Shown here: positions 7,749 to 17,168 of the stretch, piece by piece
Position numbering within the stretch: position 1 is the stretch's first letter
Layout: every line of letters starts with the position of its first letter
Source: an uncultured Bacteroidia bacterium
GTDB lineage: Bacteria; Bacteroidota; Bacteroidia; Bacteroidales; F082
Direction of reading: 5' to 3'
NCBI GenBank assembly: GCA_902799345.1
Contig: CADBZW010000008.1
Span: forward strand, 1 to 64,000
DNA: 64,000 bases
Position numbers and translations under genes: made by a program
The notes under the pieces: model-generated
What the model was told of the DNA's origin: nothing
Database searches by the model: none
The model's input: only the letters and a program-made list of their open reading frames with translations

Positions 7749-8668
7749 TGACTTCCGAATGGATTGTTGAAGCAGCCGAAAGGATGGGCTTCGATGCCTG
7801 TGGCATCGCCCATGCTACGGCATTGGAAGAAGAGTCGGCGCATGTGGAGCAATGGCTCGAAGAAGGGCGCGAGGGCGAGATGGGCTACCTGACGCGCAAC
7901 AAGGAAAAACGCTACGACCCACGTCTGCTCGTGGAAGGCACCAAGAGCATCGTTACAGTACTTTACAACTATTATCCCAAACAACAAATCGGCGACGGCG
8001 AGCATTACAAAATCGCCAAATACGCCTTTGGTGCCGACTACCATGAGGTGCTGAAACGCAAAATGAGGCAACTTCTGGAACACATCGAGCGTCAAACAGG
8101 CAAGCTGGATGGCACACGCGTCTTCGTCGACTCGGCTCCTGTACTCGACCGTGCCTGGGCTGTGCGTTGCGGTTTGGGCTTCATCGGGAAAAACACCACC
8201 TTGATTCACCCTAAGAAAGGCTCATTTTTCTTCATCGGGCACCTATTCTTGCCTTTGGAATTGGAGGCCACCAGCCAACCCTTGAACAACCGTTGCGGAC
8301 GCTGCACGAAATGCATCGACGCCTGTCCCACGGGTGCCTTGGAAGCGCCATTCCATATCGACGCGCGCAAATGCATCTCCTACCTGACCATCGAATACAA
8401 AGGCAGCCTTGAAGACCATGACCCGAAGACCTTCCATGGTTGGATGTATGGCTGCGACATCTGCCAGGATGCGTGTCCTTACAACCGCTTTGCGCTGCCC
8501 AACATGGAGCCTGAGTTCCAACCTTCGGAACGGCTTGTCGCCATGCGTGAAGACGATTGGAAGAACCTGACGAAAGCCGATTTTGACGCACTGTTCAAGC
8601 ACTCCGCCATACAACGCGCCGGATTTGAGGGATTGAAAAGAAATATCAAGTTTATCTCCGAAGACTAA
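7748..8668 (+). CDS. queG: Epoxyqueuosine reductase
   Basis: QueG catalyses the last step of queuosine formation in tRNA, reducing epoxyqueuosine with cobalamin and two [4Fe-4S] clusters. The 306-residue product has the catalytic Asp134 (PVLDRAWA) and cluster motifs CGRCTKCIDACP (Cys183, 186, 189, 193) and CDICQDACP (Cys236, 239, 243), with Cys209 in between. The start at 7748 overlaps the previous stop codon and begins exactly where the family begins; longer upstream readings run inside the barrel gene. Cytoplasmic. Its pairing with a barrel gene appears to be operon convenience rather than shared function. Confidence 0.95.
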   Translation: MTSEWIVEAAERMGFDACGIAHATALEEESAHVEQWLEEGREGEMGYLTRNKEKRYDPRLLVEGTKSIVTVLYNYYPKQQIGDGEHYKIAKYAFGADYHEVLKRKMRQLLEHIERQTGKLDGTRVFVDSAPVLDRAWAVRCGLGFIGKNTTLIHPKKGSFFFIGHLFLPLELEATSQPLNNRCGRCTKCIDACPTGALEAPFHIDARKCISYLTIEYKGSLEDHDPKTFHGWMYGCDICQDACPYNRFALPNMEPEFQPSERLVAMREDDWKNLTKADFDALFKHSAIQRAGFEGLKRNIKFISED

Positions 8669-8681
8669 AGGCTTCAGAAAG

Positions 8682-8792
8682 CATGTCATCCCTACGCAGG
8701 CTGGTGGGCAAAGGCATAGGATCTATGCTTTCCGGAGCCGTCTCCCATAGATTCCCTGCCTTCCCACTTACCTCTGTTGGAATGACATGGGA
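8682..8792. repeat. Two inverted copies of the ATGTCATTCC...GAATCTATG repeat
   Basis: The left arm (about 8682-8727) and the reverse complement of the right arm (about 8746-8790) both run from ATGTCAT(C/T)CC to G(A/G)ATCTATG and agree at roughly 70 percent of positions by eye. Together they form a large hairpin between the convergent ends of queG and the PorT-like gene. Single copies of the unit recur at 36537 and, shortened, at 46519. Confidence 0.75.
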
Positions 8793-8801
8793 GGCTAGTT
8801 C

Positions 8802-9428
8802 TCACTTCAACGGAGAGTTGATGTTGTAGGTCGCAGTAATCTGGATGACCTTGTTGTAATACTGGTTGAAGAACCAGCCTGGGTTGCCCGTGAAGCGGCA
8901 TGGCGCCACCGAGTACATGAAACGCGCCCCAAGACCAAAATGCTTTGTGATGTCGAAATGCACGCCTGCATTGGCCGTTGCCGAGATACGGCTCCACCGT
9001 CTTGTGGTCACTTGATAATCACCATTCACATCCTCCGTGGCTCTCATCAGGACGTCGATACTGGCTCCTGCCTCCAAAGTGATGAAGTTCACACGAAACA
9101 CACCCAAATTGAAGCGCAACATCAAAGGAATCTCGACATAATGCATGCGGAGACTATAAGGAAGATAGCCGTATTCACTCACCTCCTTGTGAGACGAATG
9201 TGCCCCAAGAAGCGAGTATTTCAATTCCATTTGTCCAGACAAATAATTACCAAAAGGCAAGTTGGCATAGGCACCAGCCGTGAAACCCAGTTGATGGAAA
9301 CCGGCATATGTATCGCCATCCACCTGACAGAAGGTGCCACCAGCGATGACACCGGCGTTGAAGCTTTGGGCTGAAGCTTTGCCAAACAATGCTAAAAAAA
9401 CAATGAGTGCAATAAATAATCTCTTCAT
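8802..9428 (-). CDS. PorT-family outer-membrane beta-barrel protein
   Basis: A 208-residue protein with signal peptide (MKRLFIALIVFLALFGKASA) and a predicted eight-stranded barrel; the central YVEIPLMLRFNLG segment is characteristic of PorT-like barrels in Bacteroidota. PorT itself is needed for Type IX secretion in Porphyromonas, but many paralogues of this fold have unrelated or unknown roles, and two or more occur in this window. The start lies 6 nt downstream of the lytic transglycosylase stop, so the two genes are probably co-transcribed leftward. Confidence 0.8.
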   Translation of the reverse strand: MKRLFIALIVFLALFGKASAQSFNAGVIAGGTFCQVDGDTYAGFHQLGFTAGAYANLPFGNYLSGQMELKYSLLGAHSSHKEVSEYGYLPYSLRMHYVEIPLMLRFNLGVFRVNFITLEAGASIDVLMRATEDVNGDYQVTTRRWSRISATANAGVHFDITKHFGLGARFMYSVAPCRFTGNPGWFFNQYYNKVIQITATYNINSPLK

Positions 9429-9434
9429 AGGAAA

Positions 9435-10856
9435 TCAGTTGTATATGGCTTGATACTGGTAAAACCTGTCGAGGACCTCTTCCACGAAGCGGTAGGTCTC
9501 GGTGCCGCGCAGATAGCCCGCATGGCAGCAGGTGTCGTTGTAATATTGCTTCTTCGACTTGTTGAGAATGAAGTAATCCACGTTGTTGTCCCACACGTTA
9601 GGGTACTTGCCGTATTTCGACGCAAGGCGTTGGGCATCATACACATGGCCGAGGCCGGAGTTGTAGGCGGCCAACACGAACTTCACCCTCTCCGTGCTGT
9701 CGGTCACCTTGTTTGAGAGGCAGTCGTCGAGGAAACTGATGAGTTGTCCGCCGGCATTGAGCTGTTCTTCGGGCGTGGCATCGTAGTCGATACCGTATTT
9801 CTCCATCACCACGGGCATAAGCTGCATGAGGCCGAATGCGCCCTTCTCGCTCTCGAGGTCCTGCCTAAAGCGCGACTCCTGATAGATAAGCGACGCCAGC
9901 AGACGCCAGTCCCAGCCGATGTTTTTCGCCGTTTTCTTGATGATGTCGTCGAACTCCGAAAGCGCTCCACTGGTGGGCTTACGCGTCATGAAGACATTGC
10001 CTTTGTTGACATATTTGGCCAGGATACGGTTGACGTTGCGCTGCTCGAAGCCGTCGACCCAGCTATTGAGGGCATAGAGGAGCGACGAGTCGCCCTCGTG
10101 GTTGCGGATGGCCCATCCCAGTGGCTGTTCGACGCTGACATTGAGTTTGGTGTCGAGGCCCTTCAATCCGATGGACGCCATACGTGCCACATACTCCTCC
10201 ACCACGGTATAGTCGATTTGTCCCGAAGCGACGGCCTTCACCAAATCGACGCTGTTGAGACTGTCGCATTCCACGATATAGATGGTGTCGCCAATCTGGT
10301 CGGAGAGGTGCTCCAACAACTTGACCACATGGCTACCCTGAGGCAGGTGTATGGTCTGGCCCGCCAAGTCGACCGATGAACGAAGCAGTTGGTTCTCCAC
10401 TTCGTTGGCCGTCGACATCTTGTTCCAGTCTTTCGGGAGGCGTTGCACAAGCACGCTGCGTTGCATGAGGATGGGGTTGGTCAGTAGATAACGGCGTTTC
10501 ATGTCTTTGTTGGAGCCTACACCCACTGCCACTATGTCGACCTTACACGAATCGAGCAGCATAAAGCAGGAGTCGAGGTTCTCGTTGACGACCATCTCCA
10601 GCTCCAGGCCGTTGTCTTTGCAGAAATCGCTCAGCAACTCAAATTCAAAGCCTGAAGGTGTCGGCTTCTCAGTGTTATAGTTGATTATCTCACAATTGGT
10701 TACAGCCCTCAGCACGCCTCTGTCCTGCACATGCTGCAACATAGTGAGGGTGTCGGCAACGGCCTCACCTTCGGGATTTTGAGACTTGCTTTGGCACGAA
10801 GTCAAGGCCCAACAAAAGAACAACAATCCAAGGATGACAGGTGTTTTTATATTCAT
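9435..10856 (-). CDS. MltF-like membrane-bound lytic transglycosylase
   Basis: This 473-residue lipoprotein (ALTSC, Cys21) combines a periplasmic solute-binding type 3 domain (about 40-285) with a C-terminal SLT lysozyme-like domain (about 300-450). The catalytic glutamate is Glu327 in LIYQESRF, followed by GAFGLMQLMP and the AAYNSG motif, as in MltF. It cleaves the glycan strands of peptidoglycan to 1,6-anhydro ends during wall turnover. ATG at 10856 is chosen for the clean lipoprotein signal. It is upstream of the PorT-like gene on the same strand. Confidence 0.92.
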   Translation of the reverse strand: MNIKTPVILGLLFFCWALTSCQSKSQNPEGEAVADTLTMLQHVQDRGVLRAVTNCEIINYNTEKPTPSGFEFELLSDFCKDNGLELEMVVNENLDSCFMLLDSCKVDIVAVGVGSNKDMKRRYLLTNPILMQRSVLVQRLPKDWNKMSTANEVENQLLRSSVDLAGQTIHLPQGSHVVKLLEHLSDQIGDTIYIVECDSLNSVDLVKAVASGQIDYTVVEEYVARMASIGLKGLDTKLNVSVEQPLGWAIRNHEGDSSLLYALNSWVDGFEQRNVNRILAKYVNKGNVFMTRKPTSGALSEFDDIIKKTAKNIGWDWRLLASLIYQESRFRQDLESEKGAFGLMQLMPVVMEKYGIDYDATPEEQLNAGGQLISFLDDCLSNKVTDSTERVKFVLAAYNSGLGHVYDAQRLASKYGKYPNVWDNNVDYFILNKSKKQYYNDTCCHAGYLRGTETYRFVEEVLDRFYQYQAIYN

Positions 10857-10935
10857 TTTGTCGCTTTTTGAGGCGGTAAAAGTAGTAATTTTTATGGTTT
10901 GAAAGAAAAATGAGGGCACGTTTGGGATAAAACTG

Positions 10936-10943
10936 TACTTTTG
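10936..10943 (+). promoter_or_regulatory. -7 promoter box for the acyltransferase-phosphatase pair
   Basis: TACTTTTG matches the -7 consensus and lies 21 nt before the ATG at 10965. It makes the in-frame TTG at 10941 an unlikely start. Confidence 0.65.
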
Positions 10944-10964
10944 TACCCTTATTCAGCTACTGAA

Positions 10965-12254
10965 ATGGCCAAGAAAATCCAAGATCCGGACTACTTATAT
11001 TCCGTTTTGCTGCCTTATGTCAATTGGCATACACGTCAATCGTATCGTCGTTTTGAAGTGCACGGAAAGGAAAAACTGCCGAAAGACGGAGGGCTGATTT
11101 TTGGCGTCAACCACAGCAATACGCTGATGGATGCCTTGGTGCTTTTGTCGTCGAACAACATCCGCAAGGTCTTCATCGCGCGCGGCGACATCTTCAAAAA
11201 CCCGATGGTCGCGAAGGTGCTGAACTTCTTGCGCATCTTGCCTATCTTCCGCATCCGCAACGGCGTGGCGGCTGTCCGCAACAACGACGACTCGCTCAAC
11301 AAGGCCGTGGATGTCGTCCACGATGGTGTCGACCTCTACCTCTTCCCCGAAGGCACGCATCGCACCAAACACTCGTTGATGCGCATGGGCAAAGGCCTGT
11401 TCCACATCGCCATTGACGCCAGCAAGCAGTTTGGCGACCAACATCCCGTTTACATCATCCCCACTGCCATCGAATATGGCGACTACTTCCGCTACCGCAG
11501 CACGGCGATGATCAACTTCGGCGAGCCTATCAACGTGACCGAGTTCCTCAAAAACACCACAGAAGAAAACGAGGCCGTCAACATCAACCTGCTGAAAGAC
11601 AGGCTCCACAACGAGATTTCGAAGCTCTTCACCTACATCCCAGACGATGAAGACTACGACGCCATTTGGGAAATCGTGAAGATGAAAAACGAAAAGCGCG
11701 CCGGAGGCCTTTACAAGAAGATGCTCCGCAACCGCGCCACCGTCGAAAAGGTGCTGAAATACAAGGAAGAACACCCCGAGGAAGCCAAGAACCTCTTCGA
11801 GCGCGTAAATGACTTCACCAAAGAACGCATAAGGCAAAAGATCTCCGTGATGTCGACGGCAAGGAAATACCCATTGATTAATTTCATCTGGAGGTTGATT
11901 GTTCTGCTCTTGGGTCTTCCTTACTTCGTGGCCTCGGCTGCAGTCACTCTTCCAATATGGCTTACCACTTTGATTATCAAGGGAAAGTTAAAAGACAAAG
12001 CCTTCAGCAACACCGTCAGCTTCGGTGTGGAGTTTGTGCTGTTCCCCATCATTTTCATCGTGGGTACCATCCTGCTATTCTGTAACCTACCGTGGATGTG
12101 GGCCTTGGGCGGCACGGTGCTGCTCTTTTTCTCCTATATGCTCTTCGTGGACTACTGCGAGCTGTGTCGCCGCTGGATCTCAGACGTGCGTTGGACCTTT
12201 AAGACCAAACTAAGAAAACAATACGAATCACTCAATCTCAACAACCTATTCTGA
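10965..12254 (+). CDS. Lysophospholipid acyltransferase family protein
   Basis: The 429-residue protein has a PlsC-type acyltransferase domain in its first half. The active-site motif is NHSNTLMD (His50 to Asp56, five intervening residues rather than the classical four, which I recall as typical of one Bacteroidota subgroup), and FPEGTHR is the block III motif near residue 125. Two or three C-terminal membrane helices (about 305-395) end in a basic tail. It probably acylates a lysophospholipid or glycerol-phosphate-like acceptor at the inner membrane. It overlaps the following phosphatase by 1 nt. Confidence 0.88.
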   Translation: MAKKIQDPDYLYSVLLPYVNWHTRQSYRRFEVHGKEKLPKDGGLIFGVNHSNTLMDALVLLSSNNIRKVFIARGDIFKNPMVAKVLNFLRILPIFRIRNGVAAVRNNDDSLNKAVDVVHDGVDLYLFPEGTHRTKHSLMRMGKGLFHIAIDASKQFGDQHPVYIIPTAIEYGDYFRYRSTAMINFGEPINVTEFLKNTTEENEAVNINLLKDRLHNEISKLFTYIPDDEDYDAIWEIVKMKNEKRAGGLYKKMLRNRATVEKVLKYKEEHPEEAKNLFERVNDFTKERIRQKISVMSTARKYPLINFIWRLIVLLLGLPYFVASAAVTLPIWLTTLIIKGKLKDKAFSNTVSFGVEFVLFPIIFIVGTILLFCNLPWMWALGGTVLLFFSYMLFVDYCELCRRWISDVRWTFKTKLRKQYESLNLNNLF

Positions 12255-12961
12255 TGTCACGACGCTGGATCATCCCCGATATTCACGGCTGCGCCAAAAC
12301 CTTGAAGGTGCTGCTCGAAAACATGCTTAAGGTCACGAAGCACGACCAGCTCTATTTCCTTGGTGACTACATCGACCGTGGTCCCGACAGCAAGGGCGTC
12401 ATTGACTACCTGATGCACCTGAAGGAGGAGGAGTATGAAGTGCATTTCATCAAGGGCAACCACGAGGACATGTGCGTGAAGGCCTTTGAGGCCGACCAGA
12501 AGAAGCGTCTTTTCGGCAAGCATCCCGAGCAGAAAGAATGGGAGGCCGTGGGCGCCAAGGCCACCTTGGCGAGCTTCGGAGTGAAGCATCCGCGCGAGAT
12601 ACCCCAGAAATACATCGACTGGATGAATGATTGCATGCCTTACATCGAGTTGGAGGAATATATCCTCGTCCATGCCGGCATGAACTTCAACATCGCCGAC
12701 CCCTTTGAGGACGAAAGCAGCATGATGTGGACTCGACGCTTTAAGGTCGACTACGGCAAGTCGCACGGCAAGAAAATCATCCACGGACATATCCCCGTCG
12801 ACTACAGCTTCATCAACCATGTCATCGACAACAACCAAAACCACGACTTCATCGTCCTGGACAACGGCGTCTATGTGGCTGACCAGCCGGGATTAGGCAA
12901 CCTCACCGCTTTCGACCCTGACAAAAAAGAAATCGTGGCGCAATCCAATATGGATATGTGA
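12254..12961 (+). CDS. PP-type metallophosphoesterase (serine/threonine phosphatase fold)
   Basis: A 235-residue cytoplasmic enzyme with the full metallophosphatase signature: PDIHG near 8-12, GDYIDRG (about 36-42), GNHE (about 71-74), a central histidine in VHAGMN, and HGH near 176. The order and spacing resemble PrpA/PrpB-like bacterial protein phosphatases and Ap4A hydrolase relatives. The substrate cannot be assigned. Its ATG overlaps the acyltransferase stop (TGATG), suggesting translational coupling. Its stop is separated by only 1 nt from the stop of the convergent lamin-tail gene. Confidence 0.88.
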   Translation: MSRRWIIPDIHGCAKTLKVLLENMLKVTKHDQLYFLGDYIDRGPDSKGVIDYLMHLKEEEYEVHFIKGNHEDMCVKAFEADQKKRLFGKHPEQKEWEAVGAKATLASFGVKHPREIPQKYIDWMNDCMPYIELEEYILVHAGMNFNIADPFEDESSMMWTRRFKVDYGKSHGKKIIHGHIPVDYSFINHVIDNNQNHDFIVLDNGVYVADQPGLGNLTAFDPDKKEIVAQSNMDM

Positions 12962-12962
12962 T

Positions 12963-15542
12963 TTAGCGGGTGCCTACCACCGCCGCATTCTTAAACTTCT
13001 TCACCTTCCCGTCGAAATTGAACACCTCGGTGACGACGACATAGATGCCTATCGGGACGCGGTTGCCGTTGTCGTCGAGGCCATTCCAGATAACGCTGCC
13101 ATCCTGTCCCACCAACTCGCCTTTGGCCAAATGACGGATCTGCTGTCCCCCCACATTGAAAATGTAGACGTTCATCGTGTAACCCGCCTCGTCGAAGTGG
13201 TAGTTGATGAAGCAGGCATCGTCGTAACCGTCGCCGTCGGGCGAGAAGACATCGGGGCTGATGGAGATGGCATCTTCCGAAGGCTCGGGAGCCTGCATCA
13301 TCGAGTTGGGCTGACCCGGGGTGCCGAAATGCGCCTGCTCAGCGGCAGAATGCCAGCTGTCGGTGCTCATTGAAGGCTGGTCGAAAGCCACACGCTCCAG
13401 CGACACGCCCTTGGTGACCTTCAGCAGCGGATAGTGCATCTTCTCGGAATAATACATGGCATCGACCATGGTGCCGTCCTTGCTCATGAGGATGGCCGTG
13501 CCGCCAGCGTTGGCAAAGCTCGGGAACGAGGCCATCTGCACATAGTTGTCGGTCGGGCAGTCGTATTGCATGCCTACAATCTCACTGTTAGTGGAGAGCA
13601 AGACATAGGTGCCAGGCAGGAACAAACGGCTGTCGGCTGTAATCTCCTTCAGGGTGGTGTCGGCAGGATTCGGGAAGGTTTGTTTGACAGCGCCAAGCAT
13701 TAGCAGGCTGAGGTCGAAGGTCTTGTCGGTGTTGTTGTAAAGCTCCACATAATCCACGCCTGGAGCGATGGGGTCAAAAAGTATCTCATTAATGAGAATG
13801 TCGCCTTCGGCAATCTCGTTGGGGATGCCGAAGTGTATGCGGGTGTCAGTTCCAATGGCCGTGCCCACACAGTTGGTGACATTATTTATTATTAATGTAT
13901 AAACCCTACCCACTTCGAAGCCGTGGTCGAAGACCAGACCAACATAACTGGGGTCGATGGGATTGGTCTCTATCTGGTCAGGATGTTCGTCCAACTCTTC
14001 CACGAGGAAATGCTGCAAGTCCATCAAACTAGCTGCATCCATCTGCTGGTCGAACCACAGTTGGACGATGAAGTTGGAGAACATGCTCACGCGTTCCACT
14101 TGTGGTGCCACGTTGTTCTCGCCGTTCACCGAGTTGAGCCGGCCAGGGGTACCGCCCGAAACGTCGACGGATGCCGACCAGTTGGAGGCAGCAGCACAGG
14201 GGTTCAGCGGGTCGATCTGCTCCACCGACCAGCCGCCGTTGTTCTTGTCGGGGTCGTGGTACCAGGTGTTGCTGAAGTTGACACGCGAAATCATCAGGCC
14301 TTCCTTGCTGTAGAGGAACATGGCCGAAGAGCTGTTGCCCACCGAGAAACTGCCGAAGCCGATGCAGTCGCCATACTCGCGTAACTCGGCCACGGCATCG
14401 TTGTGACAAAGGATGACATAGCCATGCGGGGCAAGGACATAATTGCCAAAGGTATTGTCGTTGGAGCCGATTTCTATTCTCCAGTCCTTCAAGTCGATGC
14501 CGAACTCGGTGGCGTTGTAAAGCTCCACATACTCCCATTCTGGAAGGCCCACCACGGGGTTGGGGTCGGCCATGATTTCGTTGATGACGATGTCGTATTC
14601 CGAGGCTTCGTAGATCGAGAAACTGGTGGAAGTCGGCTCCATCATGTTGTTCCACAGGTCTTTGATGCCACTGATGCTCAGCGTGTAGTTGATGCCATTG
14701 CCGATTTCGCGGTCAAGCGTCAAAACCACAATGGCAGGATTTGCTCCAAAGGCCACGGAACCCGGCTGCCCCATGCCGTGATCGATGGAATAATTGGCAG
14801 GATTCAATGCCGTGGTTTCATCGAGGGCTTCGTTGAACGAAAGCTGAATGTGGGTCAAGTCGAGCACTCCGCAAGAGAGCAAGACGGGCGGCTCGTGGTC
14901 GGCGATGCGCGGCCCGACATAGACGTCGTCGAAATAGAACTTCTTGGCATTGCTCGAAGTGAACTTGGACCAAAAGCCAAAGAAGCCACCACGGCCATAG
15001 GTATCGTCAACACCTTGTGCTTCAATGATATAAATACCCGAGTTATCGTAGCACGTTTGTATCATCCAGTTGCCTTCACGGTCGCAGTTCACCTTGACAA
15101 ACACGGCAAACGAAGCGGCGATGGCATCGTCGGTGCATCGGCAGATGTTTTGTTGCCCATCGGCATCCTTGCGGAACAACTCTATGGCATCATGACTGCC
15201 GCCCTCGCCGAAGCGGAGGAAATAGCCCTGTGTTGCTTGTGTCAAGTCGGCATTGTCGGCACTGAGCCACACGTCGGAATAGTTGTTTCCAGACGGGGCA
15301 AATGCCTCACGGATCCAAAATTGCCATTCCATGGTCTCGTACTCGGTGATGGGCAAGGAGAGATAAGCCGTGCCTTCTCCCTCAGCATTGAGTTGGAGCT
15401 GGCCGTTGCCATTGACGATATATTGGGCTGTCGTCCCCGACCAAGTGGGATTGTGGGTGAAGTCACCATCGGAGAAGTCGTCGGTAACCTGCGCCCATAG
15501 CGACAAGGGAAGCAACAACAGGAACAGCAGTGTCTTTTTCAT
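12963..15542 (-). CDS. Large secreted protein with lamin-tail domains and T9SS-like C-terminus
   Basis: An 859-residue exported protein (signal peptide MKKTLLFLLLLPLSLWAQ). Residues about 25-215 resemble a LamG/concanavalin-like beta sandwich. An Ig/Big-like stretch follows, then two lamin-tail domains, recognisable by DIVINEIMADPNP...YVELYN (about 335-450) and DILINEILFDP...YVELYN (about 590-720). The C-terminus (about 770-859) has VFSPDGDGYDD and a FlgD-like strand set ending near GKVKKFKNAAVVG, as in gliding-motility-associated or type B T9SS clients. It is probably secreted to the cell surface; the substrate is unknown. ATG at 15542 is chosen for the signal peptide. Confidence 0.88.
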   Translation of the reverse strand: MKKTLLFLLLLPLSLWAQVTDDFSDGDFTHNPTWSGTTAQYIVNGNGQLQLNAEGEGTAYLSLPITEYETMEWQFWIREAFAPSGNNYSDVWLSADNADLTQATQGYFLRFGEGGSHDAIELFRKDADGQQNICRCTDDAIAASFAVFVKVNCDREGNWMIQTCYDNSGIYIIEAQGVDDTYGRGGFFGFWSKFTSSNAKKFYFDDVYVGPRIADHEPPVLLSCGVLDLTHIQLSFNEALDETTALNPANYSIDHGMGQPGSVAFGANPAIVVLTLDREIGNGINYTLSISGIKDLWNNMMEPTSTSFSIYEASEYDIVINEIMADPNPVVGLPEWEYVELYNATEFGIDLKDWRIEIGSNDNTFGNYVLAPHGYVILCHNDAVAELREYGDCIGFGSFSVGNSSSAMFLYSKEGLMISRVNFSNTWYHDPDKNNGGWSVEQIDPLNPCAAASNWSASVDVSGGTPGRLNSVNGENNVAPQVERVSMFSNFIVQLWFDQQMDAASLMDLQHFLVEELDEHPDQIETNPIDPSYVGLVFDHGFEVGRVYTLIINNVTNCVGTAIGTDTRIHFGIPNEIAEGDILINEILFDPIAPGVDYVELYNNTDKTFDLSLLMLGAVKQTFPNPADTTLKEITADSRLFLPGTYVLLSTNSEIVGMQYDCPTDNYVQMASFPSFANAGGTAILMSKDGTMVDAMYYSEKMHYPLLKVTKGVSLERVAFDQPSMSTDSWHSAAEQAHFGTPGQPNSMMQAPEPSEDAISISPDVFSPDGDGYDDACFINYHFDEAGYTMNVYIFNVGGQQIRHLAKGELVGQDGSVIWNGLDDNGNRVPIGIYVVVTEVFNFDGKVKKFKNAAVVGTR

Positions 15543-15564
15543 AGCATGTTGATTTAGGAAAGGA

Positions 15565-15572
15565 CAAAGATA
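15565..15572 (-). promoter_or_regulatory. -7 promoter box for the lamin-tail gene
   Basis: TATCTTTG on the minus strand, 22 nt upstream of the ATG at 15542. Confidence 0.6.
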
Positions 15573-15602
15573 GTGTTTTTTTGACCTCAAAGGAAAAAAA
15601 GT

Positions 15603-16073
15603 TCATTTCCATGTCTTGAAAGGATGGTCCTTCAGCCTGGAATTGTAGTATCTAGCGTCTCCTGTGACCTCTTCTCCCAACCAATCGGGACGGTCGAAAG
15701 TGTCAGTTTCGTCACCCAGTTCGATTTCGGCCATGACGAGACCTTCGTTGTCGCCATGAAACTCGTCCACCTCCCACGTATGCTTGCCGTCAGTGTTTTT
15801 GACGAGATAGCGGGTCTTGTCGATACGTCCAGGCTCAGCCAACTCAAGTAGAGCAAGAGCCTCGTCCACAGCGATTTCCTTCTCCCACTCGAAGCGCGAC
15901 AATCCGGACTCACTCACGGGTCCTTTGATAGTGAGGTAGCCTTTATCCCCCCTGATGCGCACCCGCACCGAAGGCTTGTGGCTGAGATAACCTTGGATGA
16001 TATGCGTAGCTTGAAATGCCTCCGCCTTGAAGTCGCCACGGACTAAGAACTTTCTTTCGATTTCCTTTGCCAT
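15603..16073 (-). CDS. CYTH-domain triphosphatase-like protein
   Basis: A 156-residue protein made of one CYTH domain. The EIERKF signature (residues 4-9) opens the domain, and alternating charged residues on strands (RVRIRG, YLTIKGP, EWEKEI, ETD) line the triphosphate tunnel. CYTH enzymes include inorganic triphosphatases, thiamine triphosphatases and class IV adenylate cyclases; short bacterial proteins of this size are usually tripolyphosphatases. The ATG at 16073 starts right at the signature; longer readings extend across the divergent promoter. Cytoplasmic. Confidence 0.9.
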   Translation of the reverse strand: MAKEIERKFLVRGDFKAEAFQATHIIQGYLSHKPSVRVRIRGDKGYLTIKGPVSESGLSRFEWEKEIAVDEALALLELAEPGRIDKTRYLVKNTDGKHTWEVDEFHGDNEGLVMAEIELGDETDTFDRPDWLGEEVTGDARYYNSRLKDHPFKTWK

Positions 16074-16093
16074 AACCTTTGTGATTACCTCTG

Positions 16094-16123
16094 CAAAGGT
16101 ATGAAACATTTTTGCTATTTTTG
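16094..16123. promoter_or_regulatory. Overlapping divergent promoters of the CYTH gene and asd
   Basis: A minus-strand -7 box TACCTTTG (16094-16101) serves the CYTH gene and a plus-strand box TATTTTTG (16116-16123) serves asd. With only 14 nt between them, the two polymerase footprints must overlap. Confidence 0.6.
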
Positions 16124-16172
16124 CACCCAAATCGAAGATTTCAACGAAGTTAAACCTATAGAGGACAAGAAA

Positions 16173-17168
16173 ATGAAAATCGCAGTGGTGGGAGCCACCG
16201 GACTGGTCGGCTCGAAGATGCTTCAAGTGCTTGACGAACAGAAGGTTCACATCGATGAACTGATTGTGGCCGCCTCGGAGCGTTCCGTGGGCAAAGAAAT
16301 CGTTTTTCAGGGCAAGACCTATAGCGTCGTCAGCGTCGACGCGGCCATCGCCGCGCGACCCGACATCGCCATCTTTTCGGCAGGCGCCACGGCATCGCGG
16401 CAATATGCACCAAGATTTGCCGAACAAGGCACTTTTGTCGTCGACAACAGCTCGGCTTGGCGCATGGAAAAAGGCGTGCCTCTGGTCGTCCCCGAGATCA
16501 ACGCCGACACCATCACGCCCGACACCCACATCATCGCCAACCCCAACTGCTCCACCATCCAGATGGTCATGGCTTTGGCACCCATCCATAAGGCCTACGG
16601 CATCAAACGCATCGTCGTCAGCACCTACCAAAGCGTCTCGGGCAGCGGCCAAAAAGGTGTCAACCAACTGAAGGCCGAGCGCGCTGGCGCAAGTGGCACG
16701 ACTTGCTATCCCCATCCGATTGACCTTAACATCCTACCCCACATCGATACCTTCCTCGACAACGGCTATACCAAAGAGGAGATGAAGATGGTCAACGAAA
16801 CGCGCAAGATCCTCCGCGACGAGCACATCGCCGTCTCTTCCACCACGGTTCGTGTGCCCGTGTGGGGCGGCCATAGTGAATCCGTGAACGTGGAGACAGA
16901 AAAGCCCTTTGAAATCGACGATATCCGCAGATTGATGGCTGCCATGCCTGGCGTGGTGGTGCAAGACGACCCGACCAACAACATTTATCCGATGCCTCTC
17001 TATGCCGAAGGCAAGGATGAAGTCTTCGTGGGTCGCATCCGCCGCGACTTCTCGGTGGAGAACGGCCTCAATTTCTGGTGTGTGGCCGACAACCTCCGCA
17101 AAGGCGCTGCCACCAATGCCGTGCAGATTGCTAAATACTTAATTGAAAACACAATACAGCACTTTTAA
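16173..17168 (+). CDS. asd: Aspartate-semialdehyde dehydrogenase
   Basis: The enzyme converts aspartyl phosphate to aspartate semialdehyde with NADPH, the branch step toward lysine/diaminopimelate, threonine and methionine. The 331-residue protein has the nucleotide loop GATGLVG (7-13), the catalytic Cys126 in NPNCSTIQM and the substrate segment STYQSVSGSGQKG. ATG at 16173 begins right at the Rossmann fold; an earlier ATG at 16101 lies within the promoter. A long palindrome starts at its stop codon. Confidence 0.95.
   Translation: MKIAVVGATGLVGSKMLQVLDEQKVHIDELIVAASERSVGKEIVFQGKTYSVVSVDAAIAARPDIAIFSAGATASRQYAPRFAEQGTFVVDNSSAWRMEKGVPLVVPEINADTITPDTHIIANPNCSTIQMVMALAPIHKAYGIKRIVVSTYQSVSGSGQKGVNQLKAERAGASGTTCYPHPIDLNILPHIDTFLDNGYTKEEMKMVNETRKILRDEHIAVSSTTVRVPVWGGHSESVNVETEKPFEIDDIRRLMAAMPGVVVQDDPTNNIYPMPLYAEGKDEVFVGRIRRDFSVENGLNFWCVADNLRKGAATNAVQIAKYLIENTIQHF

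Noticed and set aside
14403..15500. Plus-strand open frame opposite the lamin-tail gene
   Set aside because: The minus-strand gene has signal peptide and lamin-tail motifs; the opposite frame shows none.
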